Positions 1 through 7,488 of a stretch of 57,880 nt of DNA are shown piece after piece. This DNA is from DAOUMU01 sp034409055. Lineage in GTDB: Bacteria; Chloroflexota; Anaerolineae; 4572-78; J111. The position numbers were made by a program, and so were the translations under genes. The notes beneath the pieces are model-generated. The model made no database searches. It was not told the origin of the DNA and was given only the letters and a program-made list of their open reading frames with translations. The stretch covers positions 1 to 57,880 of the forward strand of contig DAOUMU010000102.1 in the NCBI GenBank assembly GCA_034409055.1, given 5' to 3'. Numbering within the stretch: position 1 is the first letter of the stretch; each line of letters begins with the position of its first letter.

Positions 1-2
1 GA

Positions 3-155
3 GGCCAGCAGGTGGTCCAGACCTGTCAGGCTGCTTTGTGGGCTCCGGTTGGGGCCAGGGCCCGCGCCTGGCTGCACCGGCGTGGCTTGCAGCCTGACAC
101 GCTTAAACAGTTCCAGCTTGGCTACAACCCGACGCCTGAGCAATGGTCAGATTGA
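3..155 (+). CDS. DnaG/CHC2-primase-like protein fragment, left-truncated
   Basis: An open frame enters from the left edge and stops at 153-155. Its last 30 or so residues include WLHRRGLQPDTLKQFQLGYN, which matches the pattern after the CHC2 zinc finger of DnaG-type primases and Toprim proteins (arginine-glycine-leucine, then a helix, then a phenylalanine and LGY). In that family several hundred residues usually follow, but here the frame ends within about 10 residues. The gene is therefore either an unusually short relative or broken by a premature stop. The N-terminal part lies outside the window. Confidence 0.5.
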   Translation, partial: GQQVVQTCQAALWAPVGARARAWLHRRGLQPDTLKQFQLGYNPTPEQWSD

Positions 156-226
156 GGCCAGCTATAACAATGCTGAAGAGTTAGCCCTTTGTCTCGAATT
201 AATGGAGATGATGCAATCAATGTCAT

Positions 227-375
227 TAAGGCAGTTCCGAAAAAATAATTGTCCCAACTCCGTGAAACGTGAAGCGTGAAACGTGATGTTTTTATGCCAT
301 AAACCCTCACGTTTCACGTTTTACGTTTCACGCCGCCGAAAGTTTTGGGATGATTTAAATTTCGGAACTCCCTAA
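227..375. repeat. MITE-like inverted-repeat element, copy A (149 bp)
   Basis: The element starts TAAGGCAGTTCCGAAA and ends TTTCGGAACTCCCTAA, so the ends are near-perfect inverted repeats. Weaker complementarity continues inward (TTGTCCCAA against TTTTGGGA). The interior holds ACGTTTCACGT-type repeats in both orientations. A second copy lies at 39899-40081 with about six substitutions and two clean insertions. The right end abuts the stop codon of the gene at 377-1312. It has no coding capacity of its own, and TA-flanked ends would fit mobilisation by an IS630/Tc1-like transposase, which is inference. Confidence 0.85.
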
Positions 376-376
376 G

Positions 377-1312
377 TTAAGCAATGCTGCCAGCCTTCGA
401 AGCGGTGGGACCGTCTGGCACGTCGGGATCGATCTGAAGCACCAGCTTACCCTCGGAAAAAACGCGGACATTGCCATCGGTAGCTGAGACAACAACGGCC
501 GTAGCCGCAGTGCGCTTGGTTACCGCTGCGGCCGCCACGTGCCGGGCGCCAAGACCGGGAGGCAGCTCTATCTCGCTCGAGGCAGAGGCTAAAAACGTGC
601 CGGCAGTCTGGATTAAGCCATCGCCCCGCACCACAAAGGCGCCGTCGAGTTTGGCCAGCTCAACCAGGGCGTCGTGGATGTCGGGGTTCGAAATCCTGCG
701 CATTGCCTCCTCGTGGCCGTGGAACGGGTTGGGGATGATTTGCCTGGATCCTTCCAGAACCTTGACAGAATCGCCAAGCATAAAAATGGTGCCAATACGT
801 TTGCCACGACGGGCCGCCCGGCCGACTTTGCAGGCAACGGTGATCGCAGTTTCCAGGACCGAGGGGCGAATACCATCGGTCAGTTTGAGCAGGTCGGCCA
901 CGGCCAGGTACTCGAGGTTCGGTTCCACGTCGGTCAGAACGGCAAAGTTTCCCTCCTCGGGGTCAAGGTCCCAGGCCAGGGTACAGAGTACTCGCTCGCC
1001 GGTCGAAATACTGGCCGACCGGATCGCCATAGAGATGACGTGGCGGATCTGTTTATACTTGTCGGCAGCCCGAAGCGGCAGCCGGATCACCTCGAAATTC
1101 ATTTGGATCAGAGCATCATAGGTGTCTGGGTTGGCCGTGGCGGCAATGACTCGGGTCTGGCCAGACAATTGATGAAGGCGACGGACGAAGTCAGCGGACT
1201 CGGTAGTGCAGATGATGGCCTCAACCTTTGCTGCGTTTGCCACCTGAACAATCATCTGGGCCGGTTCCTCTTCAGAACCGATACGCCTCCTGTGCTTGTT
1301 AACATCACCCAT
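377..1312 (-). CDS. DisA_N-domain protein, probable diadenylate cyclase (DacZ-like)
   Basis: This 311-residue protein should make c-di-AMP from two ATP if it is active. Residues about 150-290 fit the DisA_N (DAC) fold: DGA at 223-225 and GARHVAA at 255-261, where active enzymes have DGA and RHR. The third residue of the second motif is valine here, so activity is likely but not certain. Residues 1-135 look like the pyruvate-kinase C-terminal-type domain found at the front of archaeal DacZ proteins. No membrane segment and no DisA helix-hairpin-helix domain is present. The start has a strong GGAGGT ribosome site. MITE copy A directly follows the stop. Confidence 0.75.
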   Translation of the reverse strand: MGDVNKHRRRIGSEEEPAQMIVQVANAAKVEAIICTTESADFVRRLHQLSGQTRVIAATANPDTYDALIQMNFEVIRLPLRAADKYKQIRHVISMAIRSASISTGERVLCTLAWDLDPEEGNFAVLTDVEPNLEYLAVADLLKLTDGIRPSVLETAITVACKVGRAARRGKRIGTIFMLGDSVKVLEGSRQIIPNPFHGHEEAMRRISNPDIHDALVELAKLDGAFVVRGDGLIQTAGTFLASASSEIELPPGLGARHVAAAAVTKRTAATAVVVSATDGNVRVFSEGKLVLQIDPDVPDGPTASKAGSIA

Positions 1313-1521
1313 ATCTCTACCTCCACAGTCCGTCTAGAGAAGTCAAACTCCCCCGATAGCCCTCACCAGAATAGGCTGCCCTGGAGCGGCAACAATGACC
1401 ACGCCGCCACGATTGTCCTGAGATCAACTATTCCTTTTATTCAGCATAACAATCCTTGAAGAAAAATCAAATCAAGGATGTAATTCTACCCACGTAAAAC
1501 ATAGCGCGGTCAAATCGCAGA

Positions 1522-1553
1522 TATGGAGTCCAAAGTGCACTTTGGACTCCATA
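1522..1553. repeat. Perfect 32-bp palindrome in a gene-poor stretch
   Basis: Bases 1522-1553 read the same on both strands (half site TATGGAGTCCAAAGTG). The flanks 1503-1521 and 1554-1575 add imperfect complementarity, so the total hairpin is about 70 bp. No T-run follows on either side, so it is not a typical terminator. The rest of 1313-1685 shows no convincing gene. Confidence 0.8.
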
Positions 1554-1682
1554 ATTCTCGCGGATTGCGCAAATGTGGTGGGGTAACACTTTGCCCCGCT
1601 GGCAAGGCACATTCTGGTTTGATGAAGATATCGAGATCGTGCGCAAGAGACTGGAGCCTCGATAGCCAGGTGTAACAGCGAC

Positions 1683-2534
1683 TTGTTAGCCGGGCTTTCT
1701 CGACAACGTGATGCTCCTCTCTGGCTTTCGCGCACGGATGTGCAGGAAGTAGGCCACGATTTGGGCATCTTGAATGTCGGGACACTCGCCCACGACCCGG
1801 TCGCTTGGCCGTGGTTCGGCAATGCGCTCAAGAAGGAAACCCGTCTCGATCAGCAGATTCAACCATTGACTGATGGTTTGCGTAAATCGGGGCACCTTGA
1901 ACTTGGGTAAGCCTTCCCTTACCTGTGGCGGCGCAGCACTGAAGAGCCATTCAACAATGTCTCCTTTACAGTTCTCAAAGTACCCCCCCACCTCGATCGC
2001 ATACGTCAGACCTCTCTCATCACGCAGGTTTCGGCGGTGCGGTGTGTCATAGCAAGGATGGGTTATGGAGAACTGCAGAAAACCACCAGGCTTCAAAACA
2101 CGATACGCCTCAGCAAGAACGCTACCTGTCTCTGGGATGTCCATAAAGCTCATGAAGCCCGTCGCAAAGTCGAAGACCGAATCGGCAAACGGCAATTCTA
2201 CGGCGCTGGCAACCTGGTACCTGATGCCCAACGCCTCCTGGTCTTCCAGTCGCTTGGCATGCCGAATGAACACCTCCGAAATGTCGATGGCTGTCACTCG
2301 TGCACCACGTCGAGTCAACAGCCTGGTATTATGGCCTTCCCCGCAACCAATATCCAACCCCCAGCGCCCATCTACATCAGGCAGCATCTTGAAGAACGCC
2401 GGCGTGTTGAGGTAATCGCGATAGACATCGTACCCTGCCCTGGCAAGCTTGGTCCACGCGTCGGCATTCCCGTCCCAATAGCGTTTTACTTCGGTGTGAT
2501 CCATATCTAACCTCAACTCTGGCCCGGCTAACAA
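1683..2534. repeat. 13-bp inverted repeats bracketing the methyltransferase gene
   Basis: TTGTTAGCCGGGC at 1683-1695 is exactly complementary to GCCCGGCTAACAA at 2522-2534. The left copy contains the methyltransferase stop codon. On the coding (minus) strand the gene lies between GTTAGCC and GGCTAAC, and the latter runs into GGCTAACAAGTCGCTG, which resembles the start of an integron attC site. The matching attC halves are weak, so a cassette origin is only a possibility. Confidence 0.55.
1686..2504 (-). CDS. Class I SAM-dependent methyltransferase
   Basis: A cytoplasmic 272-residue methyltransferase of unknown substrate. Motif I is LDIGCGEGHN at about residues 50-59, followed by the acidic beta-2 end (VTAIDIS) and the post-motif LKPGGFLQFSITHPC, all typical of Methyltransf_11/25 proteins. 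I chose the ATG at 2504 because GAGG lies just upstream; an in-frame extension to 2585 lacks this and would run into the neighbouring gene end. It follows a small unknown gene in the same direction and is bracketed by inverted repeats, which suggests a mobile or cassette-type unit rather than a link to the trp genes. Confidence 0.85.
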   Translation of the reverse strand: MDHTEVKRYWDGNADAWTKLARAGYDVYRDYLNTPAFFKMLPDVDGRWGLDIGCGEGHNTRLLTRRGARVTAIDISEVFIRHAKRLEDQEALGIRYQVASAVELPFADSVFDFATGFMSFMDIPETGSVLAEAYRVLKPGGFLQFSITHPCYDTPHRRNLRDERGLTYAIEVGGYFENCKGDIVEWLFSAAPPQVREGLPKFKVPRFTQTISQWLNLLIETGFLLERIAEPRPSDRVVGECPDIQDAQIVAYFLHIRARKPERSITLSRKPG

Positions 2535-2581
2535 CGAATTCTGGGATAAGCCCTCGAATTTGAGGATCATCAGTTCCTGCT

Positions 2582-2998
2582 TCAACGTTGACGCTTGTGC
2601 AGTTTGAATTGCAAATCCGAGTGATGCAATTTTTCTTCAATTTCAACGAGGTCGTCTGGATCTGCCCTGACCCGTAGGATGTAATCACCTCCACCCCGGA
2701 CCTGTGGGCCGCCATAATGTGGATCACCAGGATCATTCAATTGGAGGTCGAAAGTTCTATTAGCATCCAGTTTCCCCTCTTGCCTCAAGGTTTCAATAAC
2801 TTCCTCGAATTTCCTCCCTTCTCTCACCGCTTTAGAGAGTGCATCAAGGTCTTCAGAACTGTACCACGGACCGATCATAGGACTTTGATGCAGATAGAGA
2901 CGTATCTCTAACAGTTGGGACATTTCTTTGGCGAGTTGATCCATTGATAGTGTTGTAAAAAAGATATAAATGTCTTCGTTCACTGTGGTAATCCTCAC
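2582..2998 (-). CDS. Hypothetical 138-residue protein
   Basis: I do not recognise this protein. It is soluble and acidic to neutral, with a helical N-terminal half (MDQLAKEMSQLLEIRLYLHQ) and a beta-rich C-terminal half (GGGDYILRVRADPDDLVEIE). The likely start is the GTG at 2998, which has GAGGTG nine bases upstream; the first internal ATG at 2944 has no ribosome site. It precedes the methyltransferase by about 75 bp and sits between the 78-bp hairpin at 3039-3116 and the inverted repeat at 2522-2534. Size, orientation and flanks look like those of an integron cassette gene. Confidence 0.6.
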   Translation of the reverse strand: MRITTVNEDIYIFFTTLSMDQLAKEMSQLLEIRLYLHQSPMIGPWYSSEDLDALSKAVREGRKFEEVIETLRQEGKLDANRTFDLQLNDPGDPHYGGPQVRGGGDYILRVRADPDDLVEIEEKLHHSDLQFKLHKRQR

Positions 2999-3038
2999 TA
3001 AAGGGCACCTCGTGACTTGATTCTGGTAGGGGTGGCCA

Positions 3039-3116
3039 ATATAACAGCGGATCAGAGGATGAACCGGATTTTTTCGCCAGATTTTATCCGTTTAATCCTT
3101 GGATCCGTTGTTATAT
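3039..3116. repeat. 78-bp imperfect hairpin, attC-like
   Basis: Left arm ATATAACAGCGGATC and right arm GATCCGTTGTTATAT pair, and the pairing continues with small bulges (AGAGGATGAACCGGAT against ATCCGTTTAATCCTT) to a short loop. Size, imperfect stem, and AAC / GTT ends resemble integron attC sites. The GTTATAT end does not strictly fit GTTRRRY. It lies directly upstream of the 138-residue gene. Confidence 0.6.
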
Positions 3117-3169
3117 GGGGCGTAACAGACCCCTCTTTTTTTGTCAAACCAGAGGGGCATACGTTACCG

Positions 3170-3243
3170 CGTTACGCAACACGCCGCCAAGGACACGCAC
3201 GCAACACGCAACACGTTTCACGTTTCACGTTTCACGCTCAACG
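3170..3243. repeat. Degenerate CGCAACACG / GTTTCACG tandem tract
   Basis: Short units CGCAACACG and GTTTCACG repeat here and run into the 3' end of trpA. The last codons of trpA (VKRET, stop) are the reverse complement of this tract, so the repeat supplies the trpA stop codon. Similar tracts occur at 5036-5130, 6428-6470, 6680-6716, 45736-45767 and 46503-46571. Confidence 0.75.
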
Positions 3244-4009
3244 CCTCCCTCAACACCACCGCCAACTCCCTGACCCGCGCCACCGACTCTCCGGCGCATT
3301 TGACCAGGGCACTACCGACGATGACCCCATCGGCTAATTCGCCGACGGCGCGGGCCTGGGCGCCGGTGCTGATGCCGAAGCCGACGGCCAGGGGTTTGTC
3401 GGTTTGGGCCCGCACCCGGGCCACGAAATCGGTCAAATCGGGCGGCAGCTCGGTCCGGGCGCCGGTCACGCCGGTCAGGGAGACCAGGTAGATGAAGCCC
3501 TGCGATTTTTCGGCGATTAACTTGATCCGTTCCGGCGTACTGGTCGGGGCCAGCAGGCACACCAGAGCCAGGCCGGGCTCGGCGCAGGCCGCCTCCAATT
3601 CGCCGGCCTCCTCCGGCGGTAAATCGGGCACAATCAGGCCGTCCACCCCGGCTGTGGCGGCGTCGGCCACGAACGAGGCCAGGCCGTAGGCCAGCATAGG
3701 GTTGACGTAGCCCATCAACAGGGCCGGCGTGTCCACCCCCCGCTGGCGCAGTTCACGGACCATGGCCAGGCAGTCTTTGACGGTGGTGCCGTTTTCCAGT
3801 GATTTCTGGGTAGCGGCCTGGATGGTCGGGCCGTCGGCCAGGGGATCGGAAAAGGGAATGCCCAACTCCAACAAATCGGCCCCGACCTCGGCCAGGGTCT
3901 GGACAACGGCCAGGCTGGCCCGGCGGGTCGGGTAGCCCAGGACCGAGTAGGGCATAAAGGCCGGGCCGTTCCTGACAAAAGCGTTTCTAATGCGGTCGAT
4001 TCCGGTCAT
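3218..4009 (-). CDS. trpA: Tryptophan synthase alpha subunit
   Basis: TrpA splits indole-3-glycerol phosphate into indole and glyceraldehyde 3-phosphate and passes indole to TrpB. The 263-residue TIM barrel carries LELGIPFSDPLADGP (about residues 47-61) with the catalytic Glu and Asp, and GFGIST in the phosphate-binding loop. Its ATG overlaps the trpS stop (ATGA, 4006-4009), so the two are translationally coupled. The last five residues (VKRET) come from an invading GTTTCACG repeat, so the native C-terminus has been replaced or extended. It is the last gene of the split trp cluster. Confidence 0.97.
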   Translation of the reverse strand: MTGIDRIRNAFVRNGPAFMPYSVLGYPTRRASLAVVQTLAEVGADLLELGIPFSDPLADGPTIQAATQKSLENGTTVKDCLAMVRELRQRGVDTPALLMGYVNPMLAYGLASFVADAATAGVDGLIVPDLPPEEAGELEAACAEPGLALVCLLAPTSTPERIKLIAEKSQGFIYLVSLTGVTGARTELPPDLTDFVARVRAQTDKPLAVGFGISTGAQARAVGELADGVIVGSALVKCAGESVARVRELAVVLREALSVKRET

Positions 4010-5007
4010 TTTCGCAGCCCCATGTTCTTCTGGGCCACGTACAGGCGCTGTTCGGCGATGGGCCGGACTCGCTCGGCGCCTTCTTTGAGGACCTGCTCGA
4101 TGTAGGCCGGGTCTTTGGCCATCTCATAATAGCGGGCCTGAATCGGTTCCAGGGTGGCGATGACCAGCTCGGCGATCCGCTTTTTAAGGGCGCCGTACCC
4201 CTGCCCCTCGAACTCGGCCAGAGTCTCCTCTTCGTTCTGGCCGGTCAGGGCCTGGTAGATGTTGAGCAGGTTGCAAATACCGGGCTGTTTGTCCGGGTCA
4301 AAGGCAATCCGGTTTTCCGAGTCGGTGGTAGCCCGCATGATCGACTTGCGCAGCACGTTGGGCGGATCGAGCAGCCGCAGAGCGTGGCCCTGTTTGTCGC
4401 TGCTCTTGCTCATCTTGGTCGTGGGATCGTCCAGGCCCTTGATACGGGCCCCGGCCCTGGGGATGAGTACCTCCGGGACGACAAAAGTTTCGCCGTAGAG
4501 ACTGTTGAAGCGCTGGGCGATGTCCCGGGTCAGTTCGACGTGCTGCTTCTGATCCTCGCCCACCGGCACGTAGTGGGAGTCGTACAGAATGATATCGGCG
4601 GCCATCAGCACCGGGTAATCGAACAGGCCGGTGCTCACACTTTCCTGCTTGGCGCTCTTGTCTTTGTACTGGGTCATACGCTCCAACCAACCGATCGGGG
4701 TCACACAGTTCAGTAGCCAGGTCAGTTCGGCGTGGGCCGGGATGTGGCTCTGGTTGAAAATGGCGCAGTGCTCCAGGTCCAGGCCGCAGGCCAGGTAGAG
4801 CAGAGCCACCTCCCGGCTTTTGCGATACAGCTCGGCCGGGTCCTGCGGCACGGTCAAGGCGTGCAAATCCACGATACAGAAGACATTCTCATATTTGTGT
4901 TGCTCCGCCACCCAATTTTTAATGGCCCCCAGGTAATTGCCAATGTGCAAATTACCGGAGGGTTGGACACCGGAAAAAACGCGTTTTTTAGTGGTTTGGT
5001 CTGTCAT
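4006..5007 (-). CDS. trpS: Tryptophanyl-tRNA synthetase
   Basis: TrpS charges tRNA-Trp with tryptophan. The 333-residue class I synthetase has GNLHIGNYLGA (HIGH-type motif, residues 18-28) and TKMSKSSDKQG (KMSKS motif, about residue 200), and is of normal length for the short bacterial form. It lies between trpB and trpA, which places tRNA-Trp charging in the same transcription unit as tryptophan synthesis. This fits the UGG T-box ahead of trpE, although the block may not be transcribed continuously from that leader because a convergent gene splits the cluster. Confidence 0.97.
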   Translation of the reverse strand: MTDQTTKKRVFSGVQPSGNLHIGNYLGAIKNWVAEQHKYENVFCIVDLHALTVPQDPAELYRKSREVALLYLACGLDLEHCAIFNQSHIPAHAELTWLLNCVTPIGWLERMTQYKDKSAKQESVSTGLFDYPVLMAADIILYDSHYVPVGEDQKQHVELTRDIAQRFNSLYGETFVVPEVLIPRAGARIKGLDDPTTKMSKSSDKQGHALRLLDPPNVLRKSIMRATTDSENRIAFDPDKQPGICNLLNIYQALTGQNEEETLAEFEGQGYGALKKRIAELVIATLEPIQARYYEMAKDPAYIEQVLKEGAERVRPIAEQRLYVAQKNMGLRK

Positions 5008-5035
5008 AATAGAGAACTCCTTGGTGATATGTGAT

Positions 5036-5130
5036 ACGTGATGCGTAAAACGTAAAACGTGAATCCATCAGACCGGTAATCTGAAGGCTTACGGCCTGAA
5101 ATCATTACGTTTCACGTTTCACGTTTTAAG
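5036..5130. repeat. ACGTTTCACGT-type repeat tract between trpB and trpS
   Basis: Units of ACGTGAAACGT type read in one orientation at 5036-5062 and in the other at 5104-5128, so the trpB-trpS gap can fold back on itself. No gene is present between 5008 and 5167. Confidence 0.7.
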
Positions 5131-5167
5131 CCTAAAATTCCAAATTGTTGACTGATCCCCCTCGTCT

Positions 5168-6394
5168 TCACGATGCTCCCTCCCCCAACGCCCTCATAAT
5201 CACCGCCAAATCTTTGTCGCCCCGGCCGGAGAGATTGACGATGATCAGGCTGTCTTTGGGCATACGGGGAGCGCGTTTGATCACCTCGGCCACGGCGTGG
5301 GCCGACTCCAGGGCCGGGATGATGCCTTCCATTTCGCTCAGCAACTGGACCGCGGCCAGGGCTTCCTCGTCTGTAGCGTAAGTATACCCCGCCCGCTCCT
5401 GATCACGCAACCAGGCATGCTCTGGCCCAACCGAGGGGTAATCCAGGCCGGCGCTGATGGAATGGGTTTCGGCAATCTGGCCGTCGGGCGTTTGCAGCAC
5501 GTAAGACTTGGTGCCGTGCAATACCCCCAGGCGGGCTGCCACGGTCACCGACTCATTGATAGGCGGCGGGGCGAAACGGGCCGCATGTTTGCCCGTCTCG
5601 ATACCGCTGCCGCCGGCCTCCACCCCGAGCATGTCCACCTGTTTATCCTCCATAAAGGCGTGAAACAGGCCCATAGCGTTGGAACCACCGCCCACGCAGG
5701 CCACCAGCAAATCGGGCAGGCGGCCCTCGGCCTCTAAAATCTGGGGTCGGGCCTCCCGGCCAATCACGCTCTGAAAGTCGCGGACGATGGTCGGGTAGGG
5801 GTGCGGTCCCAGGACCGAGCCCAGCAGGTAGTGGGTGGTTCTGACGTTGGTCACCCAGTCCCGGATGGCCTCGTTGATGGCATCTTTCAGGGTGCGGCTG
5901 CCGCTACTGACCGGCCGGACCTCGGTACCGGCCAGTTGCATGCGAAAGACGTTGGGCTGCTGGCGGGCTATGTCCACCTCGCCCATGTAAACTACACATT
6001 CCAGCCCCAACAGGGCGCAGGCCGTGGCGCTGCCCACCCCGTGCTGACCGGCTCCCGTTTCGGCCACAATCCGTCGTTTGCCCATCCGTTTGGCCAGCAG
6101 AGCCTGGCCCAGGGCGTTGTTGATTTTGTGCGCCCCGGTGTGGGCCAAATCTTCCCGCTTCAGATAAATCCTGGCTCCCCCCAGGTGGGCCGTCAGCCGC
6201 CCGGCATAGGTCAGCGGCGTGGGCCGGCCGACGTAAGTTTTGAGCAGATGCTCGAGCTCTGCCTGGAAATCAGGGGCCGCTTTGGCCGCCTGGTAAGCCC
6301 TTTCCAGCTCGGCCAGGGCCGGCATCAGCGTCTCCGGCACAAACTGGCCGCCGTAAGGTCCGAATTTGCCTTTGCTTGTTGGTGGTGCATTCAT
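5168..6394 (-). CDS. trpB: Tryptophan synthase beta subunit
   Basis: TrpB condenses indole with serine to make tryptophan using pyridoxal phosphate. The 408-residue protein has HTGAHKINNALGQALL with the PLP lysine at residue 90, and the phosphate-binding GGGSNAMG. It is a TrpB1-type sequence, fitting partnership with the TrpA encoded two genes on. I chose the ATG at 6394, which follows AAGGAGA; an in-frame extension to 6427 adds eleven residues that are not family-like. Both flanking gaps carry GTTTCACG-type repeats. Confidence 0.97.
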   Translation of the reverse strand: MNAPPTSKGKFGPYGGQFVPETLMPALAELERAYQAAKAAPDFQAELEHLLKTYVGRPTPLTYAGRLTAHLGGARIYLKREDLAHTGAHKINNALGQALLAKRMGKRRIVAETGAGQHGVGSATACALLGLECVVYMGEVDIARQQPNVFRMQLAGTEVRPVSSGSRTLKDAINEAIRDWVTNVRTTHYLLGSVLGPHPYPTIVRDFQSVIGREARPQILEAEGRLPDLLVACVGGGSNAMGLFHAFMEDKQVDMLGVEAGGSGIETGKHAARFAPPPINESVTVAARLGVLHGTKSYVLQTPDGQIAETHSISAGLDYPSVGPEHAWLRDQERAGYTYATDEEALAAVQLLSEMEGIIPALESAHAVAEVIKRAPRMPKDSLIIVNLSGRGDKDLAVIMRALGEGAS

Positions 6395-6427
6395 AGATGT
6401 CTCCTTAAGTAAATAAGTTACTTGCAA

Positions 6428-6470
6428 AACCTCGTAAAACGTGAAACGTAAAACGTGAAACGTAATGATT
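6428..6470. repeat. ACGTGAAACGT-type repeat tract upstream of trpB
   Basis: Tandem units alternate between CGTGAAA and CGTAAAA. A related tract at 6680-6716 contains a 15-bp micro-insertion. Together they bracket a broken four-helix-bundle gene in the trpF-trpB gap. Confidence 0.7.
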
Positions 6471-6492
6471 ATGGATTGGGGAGGGGTATGGT

Positions 6493-6660
6493 TTACAATT
6501 GATCGGACAAACTAATCGTGCGCCGATCTTGTCCCAGCTTGGTCACATCATGCCAGCCCACATCAGCCAAAAACAAGGCCAAGCGATACGCTCTCATCTT
6601 CCACAGTGAATCCGCTGTGATTGCCACGGGTACTACCTTTTCCCAATCTTTGTAATTCAT
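6493..6660 (-). pseudogene. Truncated four-helix-bundle (S23/IVP-like) protein gene
   Basis: This 55-codon ORF begins MNYKDWEKV and contains LWKMRAYRLALFLADVGW and then TKLGQDRRTISLSDQL, the N-terminal half of the small four-helix-bundle family related to 23S rRNA intervening-sequence proteins. Full members run to about 115-130 residues and continue past SDQL into a second helix pair. Here a stop follows at once and no downstream frame restores it. It lies in the trpF-trpB gap between two repeat tracts, so it is probably a decayed insertion. Confidence 0.6.
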
Positions 6661-6692
6661 AATTTTTCTACCTAAATCCTTACGTTTTACGT

Positions 6693-6707
6693 CACTTGCC
6701 CTGTGGG
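6693..6707 (+). repeat. 15-bp micro-insertion CACTTGCCCTGTGGG
   Basis: CACTTGCCCTGTGGG interrupts an ACGTTTTACG-type repeat (TTTTACGT before, TTTACGTTTT after). The same 15-mer splits the same kind of repeat at 40011-40025; further copies are at 43672-43686 (opposite strand) and 19327-19341 (one mismatch). Confidence 0.75.
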
Positions 6708-6715
6708 TTTACGTT

Positions 6716-7363
6716 TTATTCTTTGACTGCCTCAATAAACGCCCTCACTTTCGCATGATCTTTCCGTCCCTTCGCCCGCTCTACCCCGCTACTGACGTCG
6801 ACACCCCAGGGGTGTACGGCCTGAATCGCTTCGGCCACGTTGGCCGGGGTGAGACTGCCGGCCAACATAATCGGGTAGCGCCGGGCGATGTTGGCGGCCA
6901 TCGTCCAGTCGGTTACCTGGCCGGTGCCGCCGTAGAGGGTGGGGTGGTAGGCGTCCAGGAGGAAAGGGGGGAGGAAGGGTTGGTTGGTTAGGTGGTTGGG
7001 TGGGTGGTATTTTTGGATGAGGGCTTCGGCTTCGAGTTGGGATTGGGGGCGTAGGGCCTTGAAGGCCCGGCCCTGGAAATGGTGAACGAATTCGGGTGGC
7101 TCTTCCCCGTGCAGTTGGACCGCGTCGAGTTGGCAGCAGGTGAGGACGTGAGCAACGGTTTCGAGCGGCGCATTGACGAAAACGCCGACGAATTGGGGGG
7201 AACTGCCACCACGGATAATGGCCACAATCTCTCTCACCACCTCCGGCGCAACATAACGCGGACTGGGCTCGTAAAAAATGAAACCCAGCAAATCTGCCCC
7301 CGCCTCTACAGTTGCCAGGGCATCTTCCAGATTAGTAATCCCACAAATTTTAACTTTCGTCAT
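6716..7363 (-). CDS. trpF: Phosphoribosylanthranilate isomerase
   Basis: TrpF isomerises phosphoribosylanthranilate to CdRP. The 215-residue TIM barrel begins MTKVKICGITN (catalytic Cys7) and has LDAVQLHGEE, FLLDAY (catalytic Asp) and GVDVSSGVERAKGRKD near the end, as expected. Residues about 121-134 (HPPNHLTNQPFLPP) are an unusual proline/asparagine-rich insertion encoded by TTGGTTGGTTAGG-type repeats at 6965-7015, like the non-coding tract at 7398-7422. It lies in the loop before the beta-strand bearing the catalytic Asp, so it may be tolerated. The cyclase gene at 7723 starts in the opposite direction. Confidence 0.95.
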   Translation of the reverse strand: MTKVKICGITNLEDALATVEAGADLLGFIFYEPSPRYVAPEVVREIVAIIRGGSSPQFVGVFVNAPLETVAHVLTCCQLDAVQLHGEEPPEFVHHFQGRAFKALRPQSQLEAEALIQKYHPPNHLTNQPFLPPFLLDAYHPTLYGGTGQVTDWTMAANIARRYPIMLAGSLTPANVAEAIQAVHPWGVDVSSGVERAKGRKDHAKVRAFIEAVKE

Positions 7364-7459
7364 TCGTTACCTCCTAATCACAACCTCTGACAATAACCAA
7401 CCAACTAACCAACTAACCCCTTCTAATCATTTTTTAATTATTTTCACATCTAGTTCCTA

Positions 7460-7488
7460 TTGTTTTGTGTTAAAATATATCATATAAT
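7460..7488 (+). promoter_or_regulatory. Sigma-70-type promoter for the cyclase/TPR gene
   Basis: TTGTTT (7460-7465) and TATAAT (7483-7488) are separated by exactly 17 bp in an AT-rich patch. It points toward the gene at 7723, which would leave a leader of about 230 bp. The rest of 7364-7722 holds an AACCAACTAACC repeat at 7398-7422 and no gene. Confidence 0.6.

Noticed and set aside
1472..1831. 119-codon minus-strand ORF
   Set aside because: It overlaps the methyltransferase 3' end in another frame and includes the 32-bp palindrome; no family match.
3170..3243. Replication-origin-like iterons
   Set aside because: GTTTCACG units recur in many gaps, no DnaA boxes or dnaA gene are seen, and unit length varies.
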